Assembly (NCBI GenBank): GCA_020847975.1 | Contig: JADLBD010000220.1 | Span: 1 to 52,397 of the forward strand | DNA length: 52,397 bases | Direction of reading: 5' to 3' | Source of the DNA: Bryobacterales bacterium | GTDB lineage: Bacteria > Acidobacteriota > Terriglobia > Bryobacterales > Bryobacteraceae | Notes under the pieces: model-generated | Told to the model about the DNA's origin: nothing | Seen by the model: only the letters and a program-made list of their open reading frames with translations | The model's database searches: none | Translations under genes and position numbers: made by a program | Shown here: one piece after another, positions 6,759 through 15,797 of the stretch | Numbering within the stretch: the stretch's first letter is position 1 | Layout: each line of letters opens with the position of its first letter

Positions 6759-7907
6759 TTACGCAGAGTACTTGGCAACCGCGTCCTCGTCGAGTTCCAC
6801 TCCTAACCCCGGAGCACGGGGAACGATTGCGTGGCTGTCCTTGATGGGGATGGGATTCACGATCAGGTCATCCACGCGCTGGTAAGAAAGAATGTCGCTC
6901 GGTAGCGTGCAGTTGCCTGCCGCCGCGCACGAATGCACCATTGCGGCGTCCTTGATGCCAAGTTCGTGCCCCGAACCATGCCAGCAGGGCATGCCCAGCG
7001 CTCCAGCCAGCGCGGCATTGGTGACAAAGCTCATCATGGACGGCGACGGGCCGGTATTGATTAATTTGCAAGAGCCGAGTTTCGCAGCCTCCACCATGTG
7101 CCTGGCGTTACGCGGAGTGAGAGTGATGGCTGTCTGGACCGCAGCGGCGATCTTTGCCATCTCGCCCAGGTCGTCCACCGGATCCTCGATCGTGCGCATG
7201 TTACCTATCCGATCGAGCGCTCGGCCGATGGGCAGGAACTCTTCCGCAGTCTTGTAGTGCCGGTTGAAGTCGACTGTGATTTTCACATCCGGCGCCACTT
7301 CCTTTACCGCCCTTACCGCTTCCACGATGGGGTCGCCAGGCCGGCCTTTCATCTTCAAGGATGTAAACCCACCCTTCAGCGTGCGTTGGGCCACCCGTTC
7401 GGCATCCACAGGGTTCTTTCGGCCGCACCAGTAGGGCACATAGACTTTGTCCTGCGCGAGGCCTCCCAGCAACTGATAGACGGGCCAACCGAACGCCTTA
7501 CCGATCACGTCATAGAGTGCGATCTCGTAGGCTGACTGCGTTTCCCTGTTGGGCAGCTTGAGGCGCGGCAGGTTGAGATCGAGTGCGTTCTGCCCCTCCA
7601 GATGCCGGGCGTTCTCCAATGCGCCTGCTTTGGGAACGTTTCGGGGCGATTCACCAATGCCAAACAGTCCCGAGTCCGTGCGCAATCTAACGATGATTTT
7701 CGGACCCTTCGGGAACTCTGACAGAGAATCGGGATCGAACTCGGGGCTGTTGATGATATCCGGCTGAATGGGAACGACAACCTGAAAGAAGTCAATCTTC
7801 GTGATCTTCAGCCGCTCGGACTTGCCCGCGGCGGACAGAGGTAAAGTGGCGAGACCGGCTAAACCGGGCACCCCGTTCAACAACTGTTTGCGTGTGATCC
7901 GGACCAT
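6759..7907 (-). CDS. Enolase-superfamily enzyme with an export-like leader
   Basis: This 382-residue protein starts at an ATG preceded by AAGGAA (6 nt spacing). The first 28 residues (TRKQLL, then a hydrophobic Gly/Ala/Leu stretch) look like a Tat-type or related leader. The enolase fold follows, with K185 and K187 (SLKMKGR), metal ligands D213 (TVDFN) and E241 (TIEDP), and H310 (CWHGSGHELG). At the third metal position the usual Glu/Asp is not evident: the strand reads ITLTPRNARH. It may be a divergent dehydratase or isomerase of an exported pathway. It is the first intact island gene and points toward the tRNA; its stop lies 4 bp from the integrase stub. Confidence 0.85.
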   Translation of the reverse strand: MVRITRKQLLNGVPGLAGLATLPLSAAGKSERLKITKIDFFQVVVPIQPDIINSPEFDPDSLSEFPKGPKIIVRLRTDSGLFGIGESPRNVPKAGALENARHLEGQNALDLNLPRLKLPNRETQSAYEIALYDVIGKAFGWPVYQLLGGLAQDKVYVPYWCGRKNPVDAERVAQRTLKGGFTSLKMKGRPGDPIVEAVRAVKEVAPDVKITVDFNRHYKTAEEFLPIGRALDRIGNMRTIEDPVDDLGEMAKIAAAVQTAITLTPRNARHMVEAAKLGSCKLINTGPSPSMMSFVTNAALAGALGMPCWHGSGHELGIKDAAMVHSCAAAGNCTLPSDILSYQRVDDLIVNPIPIKDSHAIVPRAPGLGVELDEDAVAKYSA

Positions 7908-8216
7908 TGCAGTTCCTTTCGAGGGCTTCTTCTGGGAGAGTTCCACTCCATGATAGTCCGGCGGGTGTTAGAGTGCCAGAATAAAACGAGGCTATTGGAC
8001 TGCCAGTGTGGGCAAGGCCAGCCCAGTGGTACAAGCGCCTGAAATTGAACCCCGCCCGAACGGGGTTGGCCTGGGATCACGAGTTCGTGGGAGGACATAT
8101 CCAGGTGGGCGGGGCCCTGCAGTATCTGGATAGCGTTGGCTTGGCGCAGAACATTTTCTGTGTTTGGGGTCTCTGATCCAAGAAGGGAGTTGCCCCGGCT
8201 CTGCCAGGGGATGAGC

Positions 8217-8297
8217 GAAAGGTTTCTCTCTTGGAACCCCTATCTGATTCCATACATTGAAAAAGTCGGCGTTCAGCACGAGCGAATCGGAGTTCAC
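8217..8297 (-). pseudogene. TonB-dependent receptor C-terminal fragment
   Basis: The frame encodes SLVLNADFFNVWNQIGVP and nearby residues, which match the near-terminal strand of Oar-like receptors (compare LDFRTTSYNLLNHPVFSAP in the intact receptor at 9434-12850). Flanking frames carry no receptor sequence, and there is no start codon for it, so it is a relic. Confidence 0.6.
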
Positions 8298-8623
8298 CCT
8301 TGGGCAAAGCGATGGCCAGTGCCGAACTCTGCTCATCTATAATCGCCCGCCGAGTCCACTGGTGGGATCACCTCCGCCGCGGGCTGCGACCAATGTGTTA
8401 CCAATCATGCCCGCCGGCGCGGCTATTAGGCCAAGCATTTCTGCACAAACAATGTTCAGGTCCGATTCGGGATGGTTCAGCGACGCCAGCACGGTCTCCG
8501 AGTTTGGAGACGATCTGGCGCGCATTGATATCATTCAGTGCTCAAGGTTGCCGGGAAGAACGTTCCGGCGATGTGTATACCCCATTGAGTACTGCTTCGG
8601 GGGCTCATTCTTCGGCGCTTGCT

Positions 8624-8854
8624 GCCAGTTTGGACGACGGTGAGCGCCGTTTCCGAGGCGCCCAACGGAACCGTGTTGATGAGGAACCGATTGCCGTGCG
8701 GCTCTACCGCGTGGGGTATGAGGTTTTGCCCGGCCTCGGTGTTAGGAATGGGCGGAGTAAACAACGCCACCGGAGTGGCAGCTTCGAACAACTTGGAGGG
8801 CTTTGCTTTTACGGTCATGGAGACGGTCATCAGCTTGCGATCCGCGGAGAGATC
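8624..8854 (-). pseudogene. TolB/PD40 propeller protein C-terminal fragment
   Basis: About 77 residues read DRKLMTVSM, LFEAATPVALF, then HGNRFLINTVPLGASETALTVVQ. This is the usual last blade and tail of acidobacterial TolB-like proteins and kinase-linked propellers (GQRFLINT...PITVVLNW). No start and no upstream blades remain in frame. A relic. Confidence 0.65.
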
Positions 8855-8879
8855 TTGGCAACACGACCAATGTCTGGCT

Positions 8880-9207
8880 CTCTTCCGATTCAAGTACATG
8901 CGGCATAGCGCCCGCTGGCCATCTTGTCCAACCCGGTGTCGCAATCGAACAGTCGGCGATCGCGTAGGGACAGCGCGTGCGGAAGTGACAGCCGGACGGC
9001 GGATTCGCCGGCGACGGCAGTTCCCCACCAGTGCGGGCCGCCGCAGGCCATCAGCCGGCGGCATCGCCGCCACCAACGCACCTGTCTAGGCATCACCGCG
9101 TGTAGACCTCCTCTGCCGGGGCGAGTTCCACTATGCGGCCCAGGTACACGACTGTGGTGCGATTTGAGATTTGGTGAACGGCTCGCAGAACGTGGGAGAC
9201 GAACAGC
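8880..9207 (-). pseudogene. Oligopeptide/dipeptide ABC transporter ATPase C-terminal fragment (OppD/OppF type)
   Basis: Reading the minus strand from about 9207, one frame gives LFVSHVLRAVHQISN, then VVYLGRIVELAPAEEVYTR, equal to the H-loop and following strand of Opp ATPases. A TGA breaks it. A second frame continues TGALVAAMPPADGLRRPALV (the HPYTRALLSAVP region), and a third gives ELPSPANPPSGCHFRTRCPYAI, the signature oligo_HPY domain with its Cys motif. At least two frameshifts and the loss of Walker A and B make it a clear pseudogene. Confidence 0.85.
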
Positions 9208-9312
9208 ATGGCCAAATTTCAGCCTTCTTCTCTGGTCATCCAGAAGACAGGATTTGCGCCTGAATGGAGACATCCAGAGCTGTGTGACGTGATGGGGAAG
9301 GTCGACCGCCAC

Positions 9313-9349
9313 GGAAAAAGGGAAATTTGCATCTTTTTCCCGGTTTCCC
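9313..9349. promoter_or_regulatory. Inverted repeats abutting the TonB-operon promoter
   Basis: GGAAAAAG (9313-9320) and CTTTTTCC (9333-9340) form a perfect 8-bp inverted repeat. GGGAAA (9320-9325) and TTTCCC (9344-9349) form a second, nested one. They end at the -35 box of the following promoter, so they may be an operator. Confidence 0.4.
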
Positions 9350-9378
9350 TTGACGGAGTTTCGGGGCCGCAGTACAAT
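9350..9378 (+). promoter_or_regulatory. Sigma70-type promoter of the TonB-receptor operon
   Basis: TTGACG at 9350-9355 and TACAAT at 9373-9378 are separated by the ideal 17 bp. The receptor start codon is 55 bp downstream with a GGAG ribosome-binding site. Confidence 0.75.
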
Positions 9379-9433
9379 CCCGATAATCGCGCAGCCACTT
9401 GGCTTCGGCGTAGCATTGCAGACGGAGTAGAGT

Positions 9434-12400
9434 ATGGTTCTCCTACGTTTTTCAATTCTTTTCCTGCTGGTTTGCGCAGCCTCGGGACAAGAGTTCCGGG
9501 CCACCCTGCAAGGAAATATCAAGGATCCCTCCGAGGCGGTGGTTCCCAATGCGCGGGTGACTTTGCGCAACGTCGACACCGCTATCGAGCGCGTGGACTC
9601 GGCCGACAAGGAAGGACACTACCTGTTCTCCTTCCTCCCGCCGGGTAACTACTTGCTTACCGTTACCGCGCAGGGATTCAAAACCTACGTGCGCGACCTG
9701 ATCACTCTGAGCGTCAACCAGAACGTCAGGCTGGATGTTTCGCTTGCCCTGGGCGCCAGCGCCGAAACCGTCTCCGTTTCGGCCGAGATTTCACTGGTGC
9801 AGGCTGAATCGTCTTCGCTCGGCTCCGTGGTCGGCACCAAGATCATCGAGAGCCTCCCCATGAAGGGCCACAGCAGTCTTCTAATGTTCAATCTGGCCAC
9901 CGGGATCACCACCAACCGCATGGGGGGTGACGGCAGACCCAACGACTGGTCCACCAACATGATGTTCCCAGCCAACGGTTCGCCCGTGGCCATGAGCGAC
10001 GTGGCCGTCGATGGTGTCCCCAACGGTGTCGACGTCAACCACGGGACCACTTTGTCGCCCTGGGTTCCCTCCATGGAGTCGGTTTCCGAGTTCAAACTGC
10101 AAATGGGAACGTTGCCCGCCGAGTACGGCCGCTCCGGCGGGTCATTCATGAACGTCGTTATCAAGTCCGGCACCAACGAACTGCACGGCTCCGAGTACGA
10201 CTTCCTCCGCAACTCGGCCTTGGACGCAAACCTCTTCTTCTCACGGGGGCGAAACCAAAAACTGGCCGCCTTTGCCGCCAACACTTTCGGCACCAGCCTC
10301 GGCGGCCCGATCTATCTCCCCAAAATCTACAACGGCCGCAATCGCAGCTTTTTCTTCGTTAACTATGAAGGCGTCCGCGAAGGCAACGGTCTGAACAACA
10401 CCAACAGCGTGCCCACCGCCAAGATGCGCGTCGGCGACTTTTCTGAAGTCAGCAGCATCATCTATGATCCCTTTTCTGTTCACACCGTGAACGGCGCTCC
10501 CATGCGCGATCCGTTCCCGGGCCAGATCATGCCCGCCTCCGTGCAGGATCCCGTCGCGCGCAAGATCATGACGTATTACCCGGATCCAAATAGTGTCGGT
10601 CCCAGTGCGTCCACCCCCTGGGTTCAGAACTTCGTCTTCTCCTCCAAATGGCCGCGCAACTACAACATGTTCGTCATGAAGATCGACCACCAGTTCTCCT
10701 CCAAGCACCAGTTCTTCATGCGCCTCAACGACGGGACCGCGCGGTTGGTCTACCCGCACCAGTTTGACGCCATCGCCACGCCCGGACGCGACATTAACGA
10801 CCGTCCGCATTTCGGCGTCGGACTCAGCGACACCTACACCATCAGCCCCCGAACGATTCTCGACTTCCGTCTGGGATTCGCCGGCGGCACCGAGCGGTTC
10901 CGTCCCTGGTCCAACGGCTTCGACCTTTCGCAGTTGAACTTCCCCAACTCCTTCATCAGCCTCGTGCAAAGCCGCGCGTTTCCGACGACCAGCGTTTCCG
11001 GTTTCCAGAGCCTCTCCGGCAGCCGCTATTTCGAGGATCCGTCCGGAACATCCTCCCTTCAGTCCAGCATCTCCATGCAGCGCGGGAAACACCTCTTTAA
11101 GACCGGCGGAGAAGCCCGGCTGTTCCGCGGAAATTTCTTCGAGAACCTCGCCCCTTCCGGCAGATTCAACTTCGGTCCCACCTCCACCGGCGGGCCGCGC
11201 GCCGACACCCCCTCCGGCGGAACCGGCTTCTCCATGGCCTCGCTTCTCACCGGCTACGGCAGCGGCTCCATCGATACCCGCACCGCCGTCTCCGTTCAGA
11301 ATTTCTTCTACGCCTTCTACTTTCAGGATGACTATCGCGTCACCTCCAAACTGACGCTCAATCTTGGTCTCCGCTACGAATACCAAACCCCCCGCACCGA
11401 GCGTTACAACCGCACTACCCGCGGATTCGATTACGGTGCCGCCAACCCGCTCCAGGTTCCCGGCATGAGCCTTCGCGGCGGCCTTCTGTTCGCCGGTGTC
11501 AACGGCGTCCCGCGCGGCCTCTATAATCCCGACCGCAACAACTTCGCACCCCGTGTCGGTTTCGCCTACAGCGTCACCAACAAGACCGTGGTTCGCGGCG
11601 GCTACGCGCTGAGCTACATTCCCGTTCTCAACAAAATCATTCCCAACGGTTTTGAAACCACCACGCCCATGGTGAGTTCCACCGATGGCATTACGCCGCA
11701 GGACCTGTTGCGCAATCCCTTCCCCAACGGCTTGCTCAGCATTCCCGGCTCATCACAGGGACTGGCGACGCTGCTCGGCCAAAGCATCGGCTTCGTGGAG
11801 CCGAACGACCGGAGTCCCTTGTACCACAACTGGCAGTTCAACATTCAGCGGTCCCTGCCCTCGCAAAGCCTGTTTGAGATCGCCTATGTCGGCAGCCGGG
11901 CCATCCACCTGTTCGGAGGCTCGGACTACGATACCGTCCTCACTGAACAGGTCAATCAACTGGCCCCCAACTACTATTCGCTCGGCTCCGCCTTGCTCCA
12001 GCCGGTCGCCAATCCGTTCTTTGGCATCATTACCATCGGCTCGCTGAGCGGCGCCACCGTGCAGCGCCAGCAGTTGCTGCGCCCTTATCCGCAGTTCCAG
12101 GACGTTTCCCGCCAATCCGCCGCCTTGGGCAACAGTGTTTACCACTCCCTGCAGATGAAGCTGGAGAAGCGGATGCAGCACGGTGTGACCGGGATCGTCT
12201 CCTTCACACGCTCCAAAACGATCTACGATATTGTGAACGCACAGAACGCCTATGACCGTAGAGCGGAGCGGACCGTGACGAGCTTCGACGTTCCTACCCG
12301 TCTGACGTTCTCCGTCGCCTGGGAGCTTCCCTTCGGCCGCTCGCGCCAATTCTTCACCAACATCTCCCGTGCCGGCGACTACGTCATCGGAGGTTGGCAG

Positions 12401-12850
12401 CTTTCGACCTTCTCCACTTTCCAGTCCGGCTTCCCCTTGGGAGTGGGCCTCATCAGTCCCAACCTTTACATCGCCGGCGCCGGCTCACAGCGCGCCAATG
12501 CTGCCGGTGACCCTAAAGAGGGCATCTCCGGCAATATCGAATCCAGACTCCAGCGCTATTTCAACACCCAGGCCTTCGCTCAGCCCGCCAACTTCACCTT
12601 CGGCAACCTGAGCCCGCGTCTGTCACGGCTGCGCGCTCCGGGCATGAACAACATCGACCTCACGCTCTCCAAAAGTTTCCGCATTGCAGAGAGAGCGAAA
12701 CTTGACTTCCGCACCACATCGTACAACCTGTTGAACCACCCGGTGTTCTCTGCGCCCAACACCACATTCGGGGACGCCTCGTTCGGACGCATCTCCGGGC
12801 AGGCCAACTTCAGCCGGCAAACCGAATTCGTTATGAAGCTGATCTTCTAA
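9434..12850 (+). CDS. Oar-like TonB-dependent receptor with carboxypeptidase-regulatory domain
   Basis: The 1138-residue outer-membrane protein starts with a signal peptide (about 18 residues, ending ASGQ). A carboxypeptidase-regulatory-like/Cna-B-type beta-sandwich follows at about 20-100 (GNIKDPSEAVVPNARVTL, YLFSFLPPGNY), then a plug domain (MESVSEF, PAEYGRSGGSFMNVVIKSG) and a large beta-barrel ending in an aromatic residue (VMKLIF). Length and architecture are those of the large receptor family expanded in Acidobacteriota, thought to import oligosaccharides or other polymers. It heads an operon: the aminotransferase gene begins 21 bp later, followed by two overlapping propeller genes. Promoter at 9350-9378. 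Ligand unknown. Confidence 0.95.
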   Translation: MVLLRFSILFLLVCAASGQEFRATLQGNIKDPSEAVVPNARVTLRNVDTAIERVDSADKEGHYLFSFLPPGNYLLTVTAQGFKTYVRDLITLSVNQNVRLDVSLALGASAETVSVSAEISLVQAESSSLGSVVGTKIIESLPMKGHSSLLMFNLATGITTNRMGGDGRPNDWSTNMMFPANGSPVAMSDVAVDGVPNGVDVNHGTTLSPWVPSMESVSEFKLQMGTLPAEYGRSGGSFMNVVIKSGTNELHGSEYDFLRNSALDANLFFSRGRNQKLAAFAANTFGTSLGGPIYLPKIYNGRNRSFFFVNYEGVREGNGLNNTNSVPTAKMRVGDFSEVSSIIYDPFSVHTVNGAPMRDPFPGQIMPASVQDPVARKIMTYYPDPNSVGPSASTPWVQNFVFSSKWPRNYNMFVMKIDHQFSSKHQFFMRLNDGTARLVYPHQFDAIATPGRDINDRPHFGVGLSDTYTISPRTILDFRLGFAGGTERFRPWSNGFDLSQLNFPNSFISLVQSRAFPTTSVSGFQSLSGSRYFEDPSGTSSLQSSISMQRGKHLFKTGGEARLFRGNFFENLAPSGRFNFGPTSTGGPRADTPSGGTGFSMASLLTGYGSGSIDTRTAVSVQNFFYAFYFQDDYRVTSKLTLNLGLRYEYQTPRTERYNRTTRGFDYGAANPLQVPGMSLRGGLLFAGVNGVPRGLYNPDRNNFAPRVGFAYSVTNKTVVRGGYALSYIPVLNKIIPNGFETTTPMVSSTDGITPQDLLRNPFPNGLLSIPGSSQGLATLLGQSIGFVEPNDRSPLYHNWQFNIQRSLPSQSLFEIAYVGSRAIHLFGGSDYDTVLTEQVNQLAPNYYSLGSALLQPVANPFFGIITIGSLSGATVQRQQLLRPYPQFQDVSRQSAALGNSVYHSLQMKLEKRMQHGVTGIVSFTRSKTIYDIVNAQNAYDRRAERTVTSFDVPTRLTFSVAWELPFGRSRQFFTNISRAGDYVIGGWQLSTFSTFQSGFPLGVGLISPNLYIAGAGSQRANAAGDPKEGISGNIESRLQRYFNTQAFAQPANFTFGNLSPRLSRLRAPGMNNIDLTLSKSFRIAERAKLDFRTTSYNLLNHPVFSAPNTTFGDASFGRISGQANFSRQTEFVMKLIF

Positions 12851-12871
12851 TCTGTACTTGAAGGAACATCT

Positions 12872-14089
12872 ATGCACGTCAATCGCCGTGAACTCCTCGC
12901 CTCCGCCGCCATGAGCGCCTCCGCGGCCGCCGCGCTGGCCGCGCCCGACTTCTCCGCTGTGCGCCGCGACTTCCCCCGCGCCCGCACCGCCGCTTACTTC
13001 GACAACGCCTCCTGCCACCCGCTCAGCGTCCACACCGCCGCCGCTCTCCATCGCTACGTCGACTGGGCCACCAACGAAGTCGGCGACCCCTGGTGGCCCT
13101 CCTGGACCAATCCCCGGTCCGAAGCCAAGAACCTCTTCGCCAAACTGATCAACGCCAAGCCCAACGAGATTGCCTTCGCCCGCAGCACCATCGAAGCCGA
13201 AAGCAATCTCCTCAACGGCATGGACATTCAGTCCTCCGGCGGAAACGTCGTCACCAACGACCTCCACTACACCGCCGCCATCCACAACTACAAAATGCGC
13301 CAGCAGGCTGGGCTCGACGTCCGCGTCGTCAAGCACCGCGACTGGCAGATCGACATGCGCGACATGGAGCGCGCCGTCAACAACAAGACCAGACTCATCG
13401 CCGTCGCCCTTGTCTCCAACGTCAACGGTTATCTGCAACCGATCAAGCAGATCAGTGAACTCGCCCACGCCCACGGCGCCTATGTTTACGCCGACATCAT
13501 CCAGTGCGCCGGCGCCATCCCCATCGACGTCAAGGCAATGGGCATCGATTTCGCCGCCTGTTCCACCTACAAGTGGCTCATGGGCTGCAAAGGCTTCGGC
13601 TTCGTCTACATGCGCGAAGATCTCCAGATCAAAGTCGTCAAGCCCACTCACGACCACGGCGGCGTGCAGTACAACTACGCCCCCTGGACCATGCGGCCCG
13701 ATCCCAACCGCGAAGAGATCATCGCCGGCCACGGCGATGGACCCGCGCGCTATGAAGTCAGCTACCCCGCCTACGAAGGCGCCATCTGCGCGCTCGAAAG
13801 CCTGAAGTACATCCACCGGCTCGGTGTGAACAACATTCGCGCCCACGCCCGCAGCCTCACTGACCGCTTGCACAAAGAGCTGCCCGCGCTCGGCTGCCCG
13901 TCGATCACACCCAAAGACAACGAAAGTCCCATTGTGGCCTTCGCCGTCAAAGACCCGAAAAAAGTCATGGAGGACATGAAGAAGGCCGACGTCTGGGTGG
14001 CCATGCGCTTCGGCAACAAGATGCGGATTGCGCCATCGGTCTACAACAGCCACCAAGACGTGGACCGACTGTTGGCGGCGCTTGCCTGA
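12872..14089 (+). CDS. Class V aminotransferase-like PLP enzyme with Tat-type leader
   Basis: This 405-residue PLP enzyme belongs to the cysteine desulfurase/isopenicillin-N epimerase branch of fold type I. The leader has NRRELLAS followed by a long Ala-rich segment ending near residue 28, suggesting Tat export of the folded cofactor-bound protein. The body shows the AYFDNASCHPLS start, a DIIQCAGAIPIDVKAMGIDF strand with the cofactor Asp region, and the Schiff-base lysine K234 in CSTYKWLMG. C-terminal domain complete. The start has an AAGGA ribosome-binding site. Its stop overlaps the next start (TGATG). Its place after a TonB receptor suggests periplasmic processing of an imported amino compound; the reaction is not known. 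Confidence 0.9.
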   Translation: MHVNRRELLASAAMSASAAAALAAPDFSAVRRDFPRARTAAYFDNASCHPLSVHTAAALHRYVDWATNEVGDPWWPSWTNPRSEAKNLFAKLINAKPNEIAFARSTIEAESNLLNGMDIQSSGGNVVTNDLHYTAAIHNYKMRQQAGLDVRVVKHRDWQIDMRDMERAVNNKTRLIAVALVSNVNGYLQPIKQISELAHAHGAYVYADIIQCAGAIPIDVKAMGIDFAACSTYKWLMGCKGFGFVYMREDLQIKVVKPTHDHGGVQYNYAPWTMRPDPNREEIIAGHGDGPARYEVSYPAYEGAICALESLKYIHRLGVNNIRAHARSLTDRLHKELPALGCPSITPKDNESPIVAFAVKDPKKVMEDMKKADVWVAMRFGNKMRIAPSVYNSHQDVDRLLAALA

Positions 14090-14847
14090 TGCGGCGGTCG
14101 ATTTGGTTCGCGCTTGCGGCTTGCTTCCTCTGTGGACGCGCTTGGCAAGCCGCCGCGCAATATACCTACAACTACTACTATCCGCCGGCGCCCAGCAGCA
14201 CCCCCTGGGCGCCCGCATGGTCCCCCGATGGCAGGTTCGTCACCGTTAGCATGCAGGGGTCGCTCTTCAATGTCGACCTCGAGACGGGAACCGCCACTGA
14301 ACTGATCGCGGACGGGCGCTACGATTCATCGCCCCACTGGTCGCCTGACGGCAACTGGATCGTGTACACCAGCCAGGCGACTCCCACCGGACCCATCCAA
14401 CTCGCCATCCTCGAGGCCGGCACTGGCAAGGCGCGCCTGCTCACCAACGATCGAACCACTTACCTTGATCCCGCGTTCTCCCCGGACGGGCGACGCATCG
14501 CCTACGTCACCACCGGTTCCGACGGACGCTTTCATATCCACGTCCGGGCAATCCGTAATGGGCATTGGGCTGGCGACCCCGTCGCCCTCAGCACCGACAA
14601 CTCCTACGGCAGCGACCGTCTCTATGTCGGCGCCTGGGACATGCACCTGCAACCGGATTGGACACCCGATGGCAAGGAACTGGTGTTCGTGTCCAATCGC
14701 GATGTCCCGCTCGGCTCCGGCGACATATTCAGGATGCCTGTCCAACCCGGTGCGGTGCGCCATGCCGTGCGCATCTTCCGCGAACAGTCTCTATTCCGCA
14801 CGCGCCCGCAAGTGTCAATCGACGGCAAGCGCATCGAAGTAGGATGA
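14089..14847 (+). CDS. TolB/PD40 beta-propeller protein, C-terminally truncated
   Basis: The 252-residue product starts with a signal peptide ending AAAQ, then QYTYNYYYPPAPSSTPWAP, the hallmark opening of long acidobacterial propeller proteins that carry a metallohydrolase (amidohydrolase/CehA-like) domain at the C-terminus. Three or four PD40 blades follow (WSPDGRFVTVS, WSPDGNWIVYTS, FSPDGRRIAYVT, WTPDGKELVFVS). It stops right after RTRPQVSIDGKRI, where relatives continue with more blades and the enzyme domain for several hundred residues. It overlaps the upstream gene by one base and the downstream gene by ATGA. Probably a truncated remnant that may still be translated. Confidence 0.8.
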   Translation: MRRSIWFALAACFLCGRAWQAAAQYTYNYYYPPAPSSTPWAPAWSPDGRFVTVSMQGSLFNVDLETGTATELIADGRYDSSPHWSPDGNWIVYTSQATPTGPIQLAILEAGTGKARLLTNDRTTYLDPAFSPDGRRIAYVTTGSDGRFHIHVRAIRNGHWAGDPVALSTDNSYGSDRLYVGAWDMHLQPDWTPDGKELVFVSNRDVPLGSGDIFRMPVQPGAVRHAVRIFREQSLFRTRPQVSIDGKRIEVG

Positions 14848-15797
14848 CCATGTTGAGATACTGTGTTAGCTTTTTCGTAGGCGTGATTATCTTGGCTGCC
14901 CCAGTCATCGCCCAGCAGCCCACGGCCGGGGACATGCCGCAGGAGATGATCTGGGTTGATCGTTCGGGCAGGATTCTGGGCAAGGTCGGCAGCACGCAGA
15001 ACTCCATTTTTCACCCCGAGATTTCGCCGGATGGCAAGTCGATCGCGGTTTCGGCGCGCGATGGCGAGGTGAACGACCGCGACATCTGGATCCACGACGT
15101 CGCCACCGGCGCTAAACGTGTCATCTCTCCTGCCAAGGGCAACGACAATTTCCCTATCTGGTCGCCCGACGGCAGAAAGATCATCTTCAACTCCAGTCGC
15201 ACCGGTGAGTATGAACTCTATCGCAAGGATCTTGACCCCGATCGCCCGGAGGTCCTGCTGGCGAAAATGCCCGCGGCACAGTACCCGCGCTCCTGGTCGC
15301 CCGACGGCAAGTGGCTTCTCTTCACTCAGGCCGACAAGAAGCGCGACGTCATGCTCTGGCAGATTGGCGTTGGCGAACCGATCGACCTGTTCGGCTACCA
15401 GAACGCCTGGACCGAGGTCGGCCGCTTCTCGCCCAACGGCCAGTACATCGCCTACGTATCCAACGCCGACGGCCCGTTCGAAGTCTACGTTTCCCCCACC
15501 CGCGAACCGCGGAAGCACTGGAAAGTGTCCCGTCCGATGTCCATGAGTTGGGCCGGGGGTGGCGGACAACCCCGGTGGCGCGCCGATGGGAAGGAACTCT
15601 TCTACATGATGGACAACGATACGCTCATGTCCGTGGAGGTGAATACCGAGGGCAGGTTCACCTTCAGCCAGCCCAAGCGACTATTCCGCATGGGTGGCAT
15701 GCGCGGCAATTTTCCCGACGAGTCCCCGTGCACGCCGCGATACGATGTCACTCCGGACGGCCAGCGCTTTGTCTATGTGCGCAAGGTGTTACACTGA
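14844..15797 (+). CDS. Exported TolB/PD40 beta-propeller protein
   Basis: The product is 317 residues from the ATG in the ATGA overlap with the preceding gene; a second ATG at 14850 is equally possible. A signal peptide (hydrophobic residues 8-22, ending VIAQQ) precedes a six-bladed propeller with repeated PDG motifs: ISPDGKSIAVS, WSPDGRKIIFNSS, WSPDGKWLLFT, FSPNGQYIAYVS, WRADGKELFYM, VTPDGQRFVYV. Similar propellers usually sit behind serine/threonine kinase domains in Acidobacteriota; here the propeller stands alone. A binding or scaffold role at the periplasmic face is inferred from the operon with a TonB receptor. Ends with TGA. Confidence 0.87.
   Translation: MTMLRYCVSFFVGVIILAAPVIAQQPTAGDMPQEMIWVDRSGRILGKVGSTQNSIFHPEISPDGKSIAVSARDGEVNDRDIWIHDVATGAKRVISPAKGNDNFPIWSPDGRKIIFNSSRTGEYELYRKDLDPDRPEVLLAKMPAAQYPRSWSPDGKWLLFTQADKKRDVMLWQIGVGEPIDLFGYQNAWTEVGRFSPNGQYIAYVSNADGPFEVYVSPTREPRKHWKVSRPMSMSWAGGGGQPRWRADGKELFYMMDNDTLMSVEVNTEGRFTFSQPKRLFRMGGMRGNFPDESPCTPRYDVTPDGQRFVYVRKVLH

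Larger units (their letters stand above)
7908..9349. other. Gene graveyard: about 1.4 kb without an intact gene
   Basis: No full gene is present. Read on the minus strand, three unrelated fragments can be recognised and are listed separately: a TonB-receptor C-terminal piece (about 8217-8297), a TolB/PD40 C-terminal piece (8624-8854) and an oligopeptide-transport ATPase C-terminal piece (about 8880-9207). All are in broken frames. A 7-bp hairpin (AACCCCG, CCCGAA, CGGGGTT) is at 8048-8067. The remainder shows nothing identifiable. Confidence 0.7.

Noticed and set aside
8048..8067. A terminator hairpin AACCCCG/CGGGGTT
   Set aside because: No T-run follows on either strand and no gene ends there; left as a hairpin in the gene graveyard.
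10241..11386. Long minus-strand ORF inside the TonB receptor gene
   Set aside because: Val/Gly/Ala-rich shadow frame of a GC-rich gene, no domain.
12623..14218. 531-residue minus-strand ORF opposite the aminotransferase
   Set aside because: Composition of a shadow frame (many Val, Gly, Asp, Ala), no recognised fold; the plus gene is clearly real.
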